Shown here one piece after another: positions 28,192-37,967 of a stretch of DNA of 64,000 nucleotides (position 1 is its first letter; every line of letters starts with the position of its first letter). Location of the stretch: assembly GCA_963707135.1 (NCBI GenBank), contig CAVPOY010000001.1:1-64000 (forward strand), in the 5' to 3' direction. Position numbers and translations under genes: made by a program. The notes below the pieces were generated by a model. It worked only from the letters and a program-made list of their open reading frames with translations. It was not told where the DNA came from and did not search any database. Origin of the DNA: JBGSTR01 sp963707135 (GTDB lineage: Bacteria > Pseudomonadota > Gammaproteobacteria > Chromatiales > Chromatiaceae).

Positions 28192-29194
28192 CAGGACACT
28201 CCTTGGCCGCTAACCACGCCACCGCCGTCGCCGCCGCCGAGTGGCTTTGCTCTTCCCCTACGATGTCGCTTAATGCCAATACGCTCTCTATCCGTGTGTT
28301 GCGTATTGCGAGTCGCTTCGCCAGGAACTCGCCGCTGCCGGATACGATTGCCGCACACCGGTCGGCGGCAAGCGATTGGCATACGCGACTCAGTCCCCCT
28401 TCCAGCAGTTCCAGTTGGCGTTCGTGCACCCATTCGGCTGCAGCGCGGGCGTCGGACTCGCTAAACGTATCACGGTCGGCACATACCTGGCGTGCGAGGC
28501 GGTCGACACAATGCCGGCGGGTAAACGGACGTCCGTCGGCAGCAATCGAGTCGGGCGTGTTCGTGAGACCTAGTAGTCGATAAACGTCGGCCGTCGTCGC
28601 AAATAACTCTGCAGCCACAGGACAATCTGAACCGTGATAAGGCAAGCTACCGACGAGCGCACACACTGGTGTGCGACCGACCCCCGTGTAAACCAGTTCG
28701 CCGGCTTGTAAACGGCCGGTGTCCGTCTTGGACGCGGTAGCGACCTGCCCATCGACAACGGGAATAAAATCCGATGTCGTCGATCCGACGTCGATCACCA
28801 CCCCTGTGCGATCGGGGAGCCATTTGGCGGCAAAGCGTGCCAGCGCATGCCAGTTGCTGGCCGCAGCCATGAGCGGGTCGTCGAGCGTTTCAACCGCCGT
28901 ATGAAACTCCCCGTCGACTCCGTAGATGGCCAGCGGACGCGGTCCTGCGACTGCGGCGAGTGCCCCGGTAATGTGCCGGACTCCCGCCGACTTGGTTTCG
29001 TAGCAGTCGGCAAGCTCGCCAGTCATGGTTGCCGCCAGAGCATCCCATTTCGGGGCCGACGCGAGTGCCTTTCGCAGTGTCGACGCGAGTTCGTCGCCGT
29101 ATCGCCAAAGCTCAAATGGCAACGACCTGGCAAAGCCGCCAGCGTCCGACACCTTGATGTTCGCACCGCCGACATCAACTCCCAGCCAACGCAT
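28178..29194 (-). CDS. Hydantoinase/oxoprolinase-like protein, MfnF-like (H4MPT-linked C1 transfer cluster)
   Basis: About 338 aa in the ASKHA fold. The start MRWLGVDVGGANIKV, a central VVIDVGSTTSDFIPVVDG and the late IVSGSGEFLAKR form the ATP-site phosphate loops. The segments LVYTGVGRTPVCAL and YRLLG mark the TIGR03123 group, described as part of the tetrahydromethanopterin-linked C1 pathway. In methanogens MfnF couples the aminomethylfuran unit to the glutamyl-tyramine part of methanofuran. The chosen start at 29194 overlaps the preceding gene by 20 bases, while ATG 29215 is also possible. Confidence 0.85.
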   Translation of the reverse strand: MRWLGVDVGGANIKVSDAGGFARSLPFELWRYGDELASTLRKALASAPKWDALAATMTGELADCYETKSAGVRHITGALAAVAGPRPLAIYGVDGEFHTAVETLDDPLMAAASNWHALARFAAKWLPDRTGVVIDVGSTTSDFIPVVDGQVATASKTDTGRLQAGELVYTGVGRTPVCALVGSLPYHGSDCPVAAELFATTADVYRLLGLTNTPDSIAADGRPFTRRHCVDRLARQVCADRDTFSESDARAAAEWVHERQLELLEGGLSRVCQSLAADRCAAIVSGSGEFLAKRLAIRNTRIESVLALSDIVGEEQSHSAAATAVAWLAAKECPDGAL

Positions 29195-30179
29195 CGTTTT
29201 GTCCAAGCTGCACATTCCCTGCGGAATCCCATTGCACCGCGTGATCGAATGAAGGCGACTCCGTTCGATCGCCATTCGACACAGCAAGGCACCATTCCGC
29301 AAGATTGGCCTCGGTGGCCGCTCGCAGCCCCACATACGAAGTCGTAAAGCGAGGGTTGACTTCGATTACCGTGTCCTGCGAACCGTCCACCGCGTCGGCG
29401 AGCACCAGGTCGACGCCTACGTATCCCGTGGTCGACGGCAACGCCTTTACGGCCGCGAGGGCTAGGCTCTGGGCACGCTGGCGGTGCTCGGTACGTAGTG
29501 GGAGGCATCCACCTCCGTAGCTAAAGTTGTCCTCCAGATATTGCCGGCACGGCTCCAGGGGTAGTGCCTGGGCAGGGCCACACAATACGGCAACGCTAAC
29601 CGGCAGTCCCTCCGCAAGCGTCTCCAAACGATAGGCCCCTGCATCCCTGGGCACCGACATATTCTCGTGCGCCAGGGAAAGGCCCAGCGATCCGCAACCA
29701 TCAATCGGCTTGAGCACCGCCGGGTATTCGAATCCCATCGGGCACCGCTCGCCCGGCATTAGCACCAACCCTTTCGGCACTCGCACGCCAGCTCGGTTCA
29801 ACTGCTCGGCAGTGGACTGCTTATCGCTCGCCAGTTCGATGAACGGCGGGACCGGCGACAGCAACTGGCCGCCTGCGGCAAGCACGCGCTGACTCAGCCG
29901 CAACAGAATGCCATCGAACTCGGGCGCCACGATGACCGTGCGATCGGCGGCTGAAGCCAAATCGTCGAACAGCTGGCCCCGCTCGGCCGCGGACATCGCC
30001 CATGGAACCAGGTCGGGGTCGTCGAGCAGCGTAAGCACCGAAACGTCGCCCGCACGGCCGAAGTCCTCCACCAGGGCCTGGAGCATAGCAGCCCCTTCGT
30101 CGAGCAGCGATTTCCGCGGCTGGTCGGGTCGATCGAGGTACCCGCCACAGCTGGCCCATTCGTAGACGAAGACTCTCAT
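29175..30179 (-). CDS. ATP-grasp ligase, MfnD-like
   Basis: About 335 aa. The start MRVFVYEWASCGGYL is characteristic of the family that includes tyramine--L-glutamate ligase (MfnD). The ATP-grasp core shows YPAVLKPIDGCGSLGL, the LPVSVAVLCG region and a metal-binding DTVIEVNPRFTTSY. Members of this group join glutamate to tyramine or tyrosine in methanofuran or methylofuran synthesis. It is the first gene of a tightly overlapping three-gene unit. About 40 bases separate it from sufT upstream, so it could be read from the suf transcript. Confidence 0.8.
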   Translation of the reverse strand: MRVFVYEWASCGGYLDRPDQPRKSLLDEGAAMLQALVEDFGRAGDVSVLTLLDDPDLVPWAMSAAERGQLFDDLASAADRTVIVAPEFDGILLRLSQRVLAAGGQLLSPVPPFIELASDKQSTAEQLNRAGVRVPKGLVLMPGERCPMGFEYPAVLKPIDGCGSLGLSLAHENMSVPRDAGAYRLETLAEGLPVSVAVLCGPAQALPLEPCRQYLEDNFSYGGGCLPLRTEHRQRAQSLALAAVKALPSTTGYVGVDLVLADAVDGSQDTVIEVNPRFTTSYVGLRAATEANLAEWCLAVSNGDRTESPSFDHAVQWDSAGNVQLGQNDALAGS

Positions 30180-30219
30180 TCGGCCTCCATCGCTGAACCG
30201 AGGCAAGCGACGGCTCGCA

Positions 30220-30537
30220 TCAGAAGATGCCCAACTGATCGCGGGCGTCTTCAGTCATACGGTCCGGCGTCCATGGCGGCGTCATGACAAGTTTTATCTC
30301 GACGTCGTCCACGCCGTCGAGCTTGGCCACGGCATCCTTTGATTGCGCGACCAGTTGCGGCCCGGCCGGACAGGCAGGGCTCGTCATCGTCATGTCCACC
30401 TCGACATGATTTCCGCCCCCCTCCCGATCCTGCTGTTTGATGTCGTAGATCAAGCCGAGGTCAACGATGTTGACAAACAGTTCGGGGTCGATCACTTCCT
30501 TGAGTGCTTCGCGAATCGTGTCTTCGGCAATTGCCAT
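30220..30537 (-). CDS. sufT: SufT-type MIP18/DUF59 Fe-S maturation protein
   Basis: 105 aa. The sequence shows IREALKEVIDPELFVNIVDLGLIYDI, the hallmark TSPACPAGPQL with its reactive Cys, and a VMTPPWTPDRM end. Proteins of this type help Fe-S cluster assembly or transfer. The position at the end of the suf operon supports the name. It starts 17 bases after the Rieske gene. Confidence 0.9.
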   Translation of the reverse strand: MAIAEDTIREALKEVIDPELFVNIVDLGLIYDIKQQDREGGGNHVEVDMTMTSPACPAGPQLVAQSKDAVAKLDGVDDVEIKLVMTPPWTPDRMTEDARDQLGIF

Positions 30538-30553
30538 TGTTCATTCCCCTCGT

Positions 30554-30874
30554 CTAATCGGTTAGCCGCACGAACACCTGGTCACCTTCAACCTTCACTT
30601 CGTGGGCGACGGTGGGTTTCGTGGCCGGCATGGTCTTCGCATCGCCAGTCGCCAGGTCGAACTTCGCCCCGTGTCGCGGGCAGGCGATCGTGCAACCAAC
30701 GGGGTCGATAGCACCGTCGCTGAGTGGGCCACCGTCGTGGGTGCAGACGTCGTCGAGCGCATAGAACTTTCCGCCCGCGTGCACCACCACCACAAGTCGA
30801 TCGTCCAACTCGACAAGCTGGCGATCGGGGTCTGCAAAATCCGATACCGAGGCTACGGGCAAGAAGTCGTCCAT
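30554..30874 (-). CDS. Rieske-type [2Fe-2S] ferredoxin
   Basis: 106 aa. Both cluster-binding boxes are present: CTHDGGPLSDG (Cys, His) and CPRHGAKFDLATG (Cys, His). There is no signal peptide or membrane helix, so it is a soluble cytosolic Rieske ferredoxin like those accompanying dioxygenases or found inside suf operons. It lies 10 bases from sufD and 17 from sufT. It may supply electrons for cluster assembly, an inference from position. Confidence 0.92.
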   Translation of the reverse strand: MDDFLPVASVSDFADPDRQLVELDDRLVVVVHAGGKFYALDDVCTHDGGPLSDGAIDPVGCTIACPRHGAKFDLATGDAKTMPATKPTVAHEVKVEGDQVFVRLTD

Positions 30875-30884
30875 GGGTCGCTAC

Positions 30885-32225
30885 CTACGCCTCGGGGGCT
30901 GCCTGTTGATCGAGGTCCTGGACCCGTCGAGCAATGGCTTCACCCAAGGCGTTTCGTACCGACTCAATGGTGATCCGATCAAACACCTGCTGAAAAAAGC
31001 CGGCCACAATCAGGCGAATGGCCTCGGTTCGAGTATACCCACGACTCATCGCGTAGAACACTTGCTGCTCATCCACTCGACCGGACGTGCTGCCGTGAGT
31101 ACACCGAACGTCGTCGGCCTCGATCTCCAAACCAGGAATCGAATCGGCACGGGCCGTGGGGGCCAGCATCAAGTTGTCGTTGCGCTGATAGGCGTCCGTG
31201 CGTTGTGCCGCAAGGTCAACCTTGATCATGCCTCGCCAAACCGTCCGCGAACGATCCTGCAGTGCTGCCTTGTAGAGCAAGTCGCTGCGGCAGTAGGGCG
31301 CCATGTGATGCTGATGGGTGTTGTACGACAGGTGCTGCCGACCCTCGGTGAACATGACCCCGTTGACCTGCACGTTGGCATCCGGGCCGGTAAGTGCTAC
31401 GTGCTGATTCACCTTCGCTAATTTGCTACCGAGTGCACCGATGGTCCATTGCAGCGATGCGTTACGATCGACCGACGCGGCCGCTGGTGGGCAAAGTGCC
31501 ACACACCGGTCGACCAGTTCTGGAGATTGACGTAGCGCAGGTGGGCGTTGGGCTCGACAATCAATTCAATGGAGCCACAGTGCAGTCCACCGCCAACTGG
31601 CGAGGTGCTTGCCGTTTCGGTAAGAAGCGTCGCCTCGGCCCCTTCGTCGAGGATGACGAGCGTCTTCGAAAGATCGACGCCGCCATCGCGCCATTGCTGC
31701 CAGGGCGTGCAGCGGCTCGGCTATGGCAACGCCCTTGGGCACGTACAGCAGCGTACCGCCGCTCCAGCACGCCGCATGCAATGCGGCGAATTTGTCCTTC
31801 CGCGGATCAACAACTTGCCGCTCAAAGTAGGGCCTCAGCAGGTCGCCGTGTTCGGCAACCAGGCGATCGAGGCTACCAAACAGCACGCCCTGCTTGGCAA
31901 GATCACTACTGAGCGACTCCGTCGCTGCTCTGCTGTTGTAACCCACTAGCTGACCGCCCAGCTTCACGTCGTGCGTCAGCAGTCCGGGATCCAAAGCGGG
32001 GACGGTCGACTGGCTCGCCGGCAACGAGAACTTATCCAGGTGGAACGTACGGATGTCGGTCCGCATCCATTCCTCGTCGTTCCGCGCGGGCCAGTCCATC
32101 TCCTTGAACGCCTGCCAGGCTCCAAGCCGCAAGCCGCCAAGCCAGTCGGGCTCGCCAACTCGATTCTCGAGAAATGTCTCGAACGTCGTATCCGTAAATC
32201 CAGTGGCTGCAATCGCAGTCGTCAT
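30885..32225 (-). CDS. sufD: Fe-S cluster scaffold subunit SufD, two frameshifts
   Basis: About 445 aa when repaired. The N-terminal half reads RNDEEWMRTDIRTFHLDKF, LVGYNSRAA and WSGGTLLYVPKGVAIAEPLH. The C-terminal half reads ASLQWTIGALGSKLAKVNQH, ALQDRSRTVWRGMIKVD, DDVRCTHGSTSGRVDEQQVF and YAMSRGYTR, with the conserved Cys-His used in the SufB-SufD interface. Two indels, near 31695 and 31480, separate the pieces, with a middle segment (SKTLVILDEGAEATLL, NLQNW) in a third frame. It functions in the SufBCD complex. Confidence 0.9.
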
Positions 32226-32335
32226 CGGGCTCTCAATTCCAAATACGCGGTCTGAAATAGTCGTTCATCGCTTGCGCACGAACTCGTAACGCTCGTCCTT
32301 GCGGGTGAAAGATCGCAGGCTCTGCAAGCATCGCG

Positions 32336-33769
32336 TTAGCCCACGCTGCCTTCCATCTGCAGTTCGATCAGGCGGTTCATCTCGACGGCGTACTCCATCG
32401 GCAGTTCTTTGATCAGCGGCTCGATGAACCCGCTGACGATCATCGAGCTGGCTTCCGCCTCGGTCAGGCCGCGACTCATCAGGTAGAACAGCTGCTCTTC
32501 GCCGATCCGCGAGACGCTCGCCTCGTGCTCGATCTGAACGTCCTGTTCTTCGACTTCGATGTAGGGATAGGTGTCGCTGCGGCTTTGGGGATCGAGAATC
32601 AGGGCGTCGCACACGACGTTGCTCTTCGAGCCGACCGCACCGTCTTCCACCTTGCACAGACCACGATAGCTGCTGCGGCCGCCGTTCTTGCTGATGCTCT
32701 TGGAGATGATGCGGCTCGAGGTGTTGCGGGCACAGTGCACCACCTTGGCACCGGCGTCCTGATGCTGGCCCTTGGAAGCAAAAGCGATCGACAGGATCTC
32801 GCCGCGTGCGCCTGGCTCCATCATGTACACGGCCGGGTACTTCATCGTCAGCCGGCTGCCCAGGTTGCCGTCGATCCACTCCATCAGCGAGTTCTCGTAC
32901 GCCATCGCCCGCTTGGTCACCAGGTTGTAGATGTTGTTGGCCCAGTTCTGGATCGTCGTGTAGCGGCAGCGGCCGTTCTTCTTGACGACGATCTCGACCA
33001 CGGCCGAGTGCAGGCTCTCGGTCGTATACATCGGAGCCGTGCAGCCTTCGACGTAGTGCACCTCGGCACCCTTCGTCGACGATGATCAGCGTCCGCTCGA
33101 ACTGGCCCATGCTCTCGGCGTTGATGCGGAAGTAGGCCTGCAGCGGGAACTCGATCTTCACGCCCTGGCGGCACGTAAATGAACGAACCGCCCGACCAGA
33201 CCGCCGAATTGAGCGCGGCGAACTTGTTGTCGTGCGGCGGGATGATCGTGCCGAAGTACTCGCGCAGCAGTTCGGGATGTTCGCGCACGGCGGTGTCGGT
33301 ATCGGTGAAGATCACGCCCTTCTTGCCGAGGTCTTCTTGCAGCGACCCGTAGACCACTTCGCTCTCGAACTGCGCCTTCACGCCGGCCAGGAACTTTCGT
33401 CTCCGCCTCGGGAATGCCGAGCTTGTCGAAGGTCTCCTTGATCTCCTCGGGCACGTCGTCCCAGGTCTTGCCCTGGTGATCGGTCGGCTTCAGGTAGTAG
33501 TAGATGTCCTGAAAGTCGAGCGCCGATCTCGCCGCCCCACTTCGGCATCGGCTTCGACTCGAAGATCTCGAGCGCGTCGAGGCGGAACTCGCGCATCCAC
33601 TCCGGCTCGCCCTTCATCTCCGAAATCTGCGCGACGATCTCGGCGATCCAGACCCTTGCGGGCTTTGAACACCCCGTGTAGTAGAAGTGACAAAGTCGTA
33701 CTTATTGATCTCGCCAATGCCAGGCGTTTCGGCCGGGGGCGAGGTGGGCATGGTAGCGTTTGTAGACAT
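32336..33769 (-). CDS. sufB: Fe-S cluster scaffold subunit SufB, about six frameshifts
   Basis: The central scaffold protein of SufBCD. The ATG at 33769 opens MSTNATMPTSPPAETPGIGE followed by INKYDFVT. Recognisable pieces in alternating frames are EPEWMREFRLDALEIFESKP, EEIKETFDKLGIPEAE, VVYGSLQEDLGKKGVIF, NSAVWSGGSFIYVPPG, MGQFERTLIIVDEG, VHYVEGCTAPMYTTESLHSA and a long intact C-terminal end with CARNTSSRIISKSISK. Breaks lie near 33672, 33650, 33525, 33400, 33165 and 33070; the last two are one extra base within a run of three. Such a dense set in an essential gene implies sequence error. Confidence 0.9.
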
Positions 33770-33825
33770 GATGTACCTCGACTGTTCTGTTCAATTCAAA
33801 CCACGACCGACGAAGTGGGGTAGCG

Positions 33826-34657
33826 CTATACCGCCGCGGTCGCTTCGCTCTGTTCGACTTCAATGGCCGCCGCTTCTGGATAGGCGGCACGAATACGGTC
33901 GTAACCATCGGTGTACAACTCGCGTGCCAGTTCCACGCCACCCGTCTCGACGATCTTTCCGCCCAACATCACGTGGGTGAAGTCCGGCACATTGTGGTCG
34001 AGCAGCTTGTCGTGGTGGGTGATGATCAGGATGCCCATTTCGGCACCTTTCCCCGTTTCCTGGCTAATAGCCGCGATACTCTGACTGGCCAGCTTCACGG
34101 CGTCGACGTCCAAGCCACTGTCCGTTTCGTCGAGAATCGCGAACTTCGGCCGCAGCATGGCCATTTGCAGGATTTCGGCGCGCTTCATCTCGCCGCCGGA
34201 AAATCCGTCGTTTACGTACCGCCGGGCAAATTCTTCGTCCATCCGAAGCTGCCCCATTTTCTCCTTCAGTTCCTTGCGAAACTCCCGCATCGGAATCAGG
34301 TCTTCGCCTTCCTTCCGGTCTAGGGTTGCGGACGTTGGTGGCCGCGTGCCGAAGGAAGTCCGCCATCTTCACGCCGGGTATCGACATCGGACGCTGAAAC
34401 GCCATGAAGATGCCCGCGCGGGCCCGTTCCGAGGCGTCCCAATCGAGGATGTCTTCGCCGCTGATTTCGATCGACCCACCGGTCATCTCGTAGCTCGGAT
34501 GCCCCATGATGGCATTGCCCAGCGTGCTCTTGCCCGAGCCATTCGGGCCCATCAGCGCATGGGTTTCGCCACGGCGGATAGTGAGGTTCACGCCGTTGAG
34601 AATCGGCTTTCCTTCTACCGCTACGTACAAGTCGGTGATTTTTAAAGTCTCGCTCAT
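33826..34657 (-). CDS. sufC: Fe-S assembly ATPase SufC, one frameshift
   Basis: An ABC-type ATPase of about 276 aa. It shows Walker A LMGPNGSGKSTLGNAIMG, the SufC-specific GIFMAFQRPMSIPGVKMADF, the signature GFSGGEMKRAEILQ, Walker B FAILDETDSGLDVDAVK and the switch IITHHDKLLDH. One indel near 34318 breaks the gene after ATNVRNPRPEG; the next frame resumes MREFRKELKEKMGQL. It energises the SufBCD scaffold. First gene after sufR in the operon, with 321 bases between. Confidence 0.92.
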
Positions 34658-34978
34658 CTTTCTCCTTCTATCAGGCGACCGCTGGAACGCGGATCAATGC
34701 TTGAATTTGGTTAGATCGTAGTCTCTTGGTTGGCTCGTAATCCTTAAATGGTCGAGTAGTCTCTTAATGCTCGAACAAAGGCTCCGCGTCCGCCAGAGCG
34801 GTGACGTAGCCGGTATGACGTGTCATGGGAAGTTGGTCGTCGATCATGTTGCCCGGTCAGGTCAAGCGCTCCACGGTCATCACCACAAAGTTTTCCTCAA
34901 GACGACCTTCAATCCATGACTCGGACATTTGGGAAACTTGCAAGCGGTGTCTGTCTGTTCTAGGTCGATCGTTTCCGA
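34658..34978. other. Gap between sufR and sufC
   Basis: 321 bases with no gene recognised. It could hold the promoter or leader of the sufCBD operon, but no classical promoter, riboswitch or SufR-like palindrome was identified by eye. Confidence 0.3.
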
Positions 34979-35632
34979 CTATCGCGGCGCGTTACTCGGT
35001 GCGAATGAGCAACAACTGTCTCCGTGCGGCCGGCAATCCGTTAGACGCATCGTCTCTCCAAGCACTTCGGAGAACAACATCCGCTCCATCGCACAAATGC
35101 TCTTGTCCTGTTCCACCAACTCCGGGTAAGGGCACGCGACTGCAGTCAGCACGGGCAAGGCACCCGACTTGTCGACTTCGAACGGAATATGCCGTTCCTG
35201 CATTAGCTCCGCGAGCTTTTGCATTCGCTCTTCCAGCGTATCGCCCGTCAGGTCGCCCGCACGCTCGGCAAGCTGTTTGGCAATCCGCTTTAACAGCCCG
35301 CCACGTACGTCAGGATTTTCAATCGAACGAATCTCCGCCCATAACACGTCGACCAGTTCGGCGTAGTTGTTTCCACTCGACCGAGTCCCTTTTTCGGTAA
35401 GTCGGTACCGGTGACTAGGACGTCCCCGACCACCGCGAACGACTTCCTCGCGACACACCAGCCCGTCGTCCATCAGCCGCGCCAGCCGCTGGCGAACCGC
35501 CGTAGCCGTTACGCCCAGGGCCTGGCCCAATTCGCTAATCTCTGCCCCGCCACGCTTACGCAGCAAGTTCAGGACGTACTCGTCGGAATCGGTGACCGAG
35601 GGAAGCATTCTTGGTACCACAGTGGTTAACAT
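34979..35632 (-). CDS. sufR: SufR-like Fe-S sensing transcriptional regulator
   Basis: 217 aa. The N-terminal winged helix reads YVLNLLRKRGGAEISELGQA then VTATAVRQRLARLMDDGLV and GRGRPSHRYRLTEKG. The C-terminal third holds a Cys cluster, C-x12-C-x19-C-x6-CC, that would bind a [4Fe-4S] or [2Fe-2S] cluster. The first C-x12-C spacing matches SufR of other bacteria while the later spacing differs. SufR represses suf genes when its cluster is present. Its place just upstream of sufCBD on the same strand fits. A second start at 35608 is possible. Confidence 0.88.
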   Translation of the reverse strand: MLTTVVPRMLPSVTDSDEYVLNLLRKRGGAEISELGQALGVTATAVRQRLARLMDDGLVCREEVVRGGRGRPSHRYRLTEKGTRSSGNNYAELVDVLWAEIRSIENPDVRGGLLKRIAKQLAERAGDLTGDTLEERMQKLAELMQERHIPFEVDKSGALPVLTAVACPYPELVEQDKSICAMERMLFSEVLGETMRLTDCRPHGDSCCSFAPSNAPR

Positions 35633-35671
35633 GGCGTCGCAGCTGAGCGTCGTCGCGTTTCTGCTTAAATA

Positions 35672-35683
35672 CTAAGGCCTTAG
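35672..35683. promoter_or_regulatory. Candidate SufR operator palindrome
   Basis: CTAAGGCCTTAG, a perfect 12-bp palindrome, lies 40 bases before sufR in the region between sufR and the divergent NSS transporter gene. Related half-sites (AATAAGGCGA near 35711, AAAGGCTTAT near 35755, TATAAGGCCT near 35769) follow within 100 bases. Autoregulation of SufR through this site is an inference. Confidence 0.4.
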
Positions 35684-35886
35684 CTATTATTGACAAGGGT
35701 AGCTTCGAAAAATAAGGCGAATGACAGAGAAATGTTCGTAAAGTATTGCTATGCAAAGGCTTATCGACTATAAGGCCTGTGCGAAGAAGAGCGATTCCGA
35801 AAGTCTTGACTGTAACAACCGCCACCCCTCCCCGTTGGTGAGGGTATCAACGACCACCTGACTCCTACTGCCGAGGGGATTGATTG

Positions 35887-37726
35887 ATGTCCACCGCTGA
35901 CAACCAGAAAACGACCGATGGCTGGGGCACCCGAATTGGGGTGATCCTAGCCGTCGCTGGCTCCGCCGTGGGCCTGGGGAATTTTTTGCGGTTCCCAGGC
36001 AACGCGGCCGCGAACGGCGGCGGCGCCTTCATGCTGCCCTACTTCGTATCGCTGCTCGTGCTCGGAATTCCCCTCTGCTGGGCCGAATGGACCATGGGCC
36101 GCTATGGCGGATCCAAGGGCTTCAATTCAGCACCGGGTGTCTTCACCGCTATTTGGCCCAACCGCTGGGCTAAGTACTTCGGAGGTGTCGCCCTGCTGAT
36201 TCCACTGATCATTTACATGTATTACGTGCTGATCGAAGCGTGGTGTTTCGGCTACGCGCTGCACTACCTTACCGGCGACATGAAGCTCGATCAGGCAGCG
36301 ATCACTGCGGCGGCGGACGCAGATTCGCCCGAAGCGGCAGAAGAGTTAGGCCGTGTCGGTCGGTTCTATCTTCACGCCGCCGATCTAAAAGCCGCGGAAC
36401 TGGCGGCGGCCAAGCGCGATGAACTCTTTGCCGCCGGACAAACCACGGCTGAAGTCCAACGGGCGATCGATTCGCCCGAGTTCCAGCAGGAGGTCGACAG
36501 CAAGGTCGACAAACTGATCAACTCCGATACAGATCGTCGTGCCTTTGCATTCTCGACATTTTTCGCGCGGCTTGTCGGCTCGCAGAGCAACGGCGTTTCG
36601 ATGCAGGGCGCCAACCTGATCCTGCTCTTGTCGCTGGTTGCCGTATTTCTCGGCAACTTCGTACTCATTTATCGAGGCATCAACCGGGGCATCGAGGTAT
36701 TCTGCCGGGTGGCGATGCCCCTATTGACGGTGCTCGCACTCATTGTACTGGTTCGAGTGCTGACACTTGGCACACCGGACCCAAGTCGCCCTGAACAGTC
36801 GGTGATGGGAGGCCTGGCGTTTATGTGGAACCCCCATCCGGAGAAGCTCGCCGACCCGCAGACGTGGCTGGCCGCTTCGGGCCAGATCTTCTTCAGCCTG
36901 TCGGTGGGGTTCGGCATAATTATCAACTACGCCAGTTACCTTCGCCGCGAGGACGACGTTGTGCTCAGCGGGCTTACGTCCAGCAGCATGAATGAGTTCT
37001 TCGAGGTTTGCCTGGGGGGGTTGATTACTTTGCCTGCGGCGTTCGTGTTCCTCGGTCTGGCCGCAACGGCTTACACGGATTCAACGTTCGCCTTGGGTTT
37101 TGTGGCACTACCGAACGTCTTTGCAATGATGCCCGCGGGGCAACTGTTCGGCTTTCTATGGTTCTTCATGTTATTCGTCGCTGCGATTACCAGTAGTGTC
37201 TCGATGTTGCAGCCTGTCATCGCCTTTTTCGAAGAGGGGCTGGGGCTGAAACGGCATGCCTCCGCCGCGCTGTTGGGTCTGGTGAGTGCACTCGGTTGCG
37301 GATTTGTGATGTACTTCTCCAAGAACCTGGTCGCCCTCGACACGTTTGACTTCTGGGTCGGGAGCGTACTGATCTTCGTGCTCGCCATGATCCAGGCGAT
37401 CCTCTATGGTTGGGTGCTTGGCATCGACCGCGGTGAGCAGGAAGCGCACCAGGGTGCGAACATGCGTATCCCACGGTTCATTCAATACCTGCTCAAGTAC
37501 GTTACCCCGGTTTACCTGCTGGCCATTTTCATTCTATTTTGTTTCTATAAATTGCCATCCTACGCTACCACGATTTGGAACAGCCCGGCAGCCGCTTGGT
37601 TCGCTGGTGTTCATCGCGGTGATCATGGGCTTTTTGATGCTGCTGGTTCATATTGCCGGCCAGCGTTGGAAGGACGATGGTCGTCTGGCAGCGCTCGAAC
37701 AGCAGCCTCGCGGAGGTGAATCATGA
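35887..37726 (+). CDS. Sodium-dependent neurotransmitter-symporter family transporter (NSS), one late frameshift
   Basis: About 612 aa. TM1 shows the family signature, GVILAVAGSAVGLGNFLRFP followed by NAAANGGGAF, with the unwound Na+/substrate site. Further helices include FVLIYRGINRGIEVFCRVAM and FFSLSVGFGIIINYASYL. An unusual hydrophilic insert of about 90 residues (roughly 133-222, Ala/Glu/Asp-rich) lies between TM3 and TM4. Near 37600 the frame shifts; the last helix continues FIAVIMGFLMLLVHIAG. The stop overlaps the ATG of the next small gene (ATGA), implying coupling. Substrate (probably an amino acid) unknown. Confidence 0.9.
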
Positions 37727-37959
37727 ATCTTGCCGATTGGTGCCTGCCCCTTTTGAACTTACTGGCGGCTGCCGACGTCCCCACCGAGGAGTCTGCCATT
37801 ACCCCCGCCGGTTGGGCCGTTATGATCGCTTCGATCGGCATGGTGATCGGACTGGCAAGCTACTGCTTGTATCGAGTTCTCACGCTACCGCCTATCGACG
37901 TGGAGGACATCAAGGGCCCACTAGAAATCGACACCCGCGATACACGAAACGCCGATTGA
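37723..37959 (+). CDS. Small membrane protein coupled to the NSS transporter
   Basis: 78 aa with a central transmembrane helix (GWAVMIASIGMVIGLASYCL) and a short acidic, Asp-rich tail. The ATG overlaps the transporter stop codon by four bases, so translation is probably coupled. Some bacterial NSS transporters are followed by small MetS-like single-pass proteins, as in the MetPS methionine transporter; this gene fits that pattern. Assignment by position and size only. Confidence 0.7.
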   Translation: MNLADWCLPLLNLLAAADVPTEESAITPAGWAVMIASIGMVIGLASYCLYRVLTLPPIDVEDIKGPLEIDTRDTRNAD

Positions 37960-37967
37960 AGGTCGCC

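Noticed and set aside
32525..33085. A 186-residue plus-strand ORF over sufB
   Set aside because: Antisense to the conserved SufB C-terminus, with low-complexity Ala/Val/His content.
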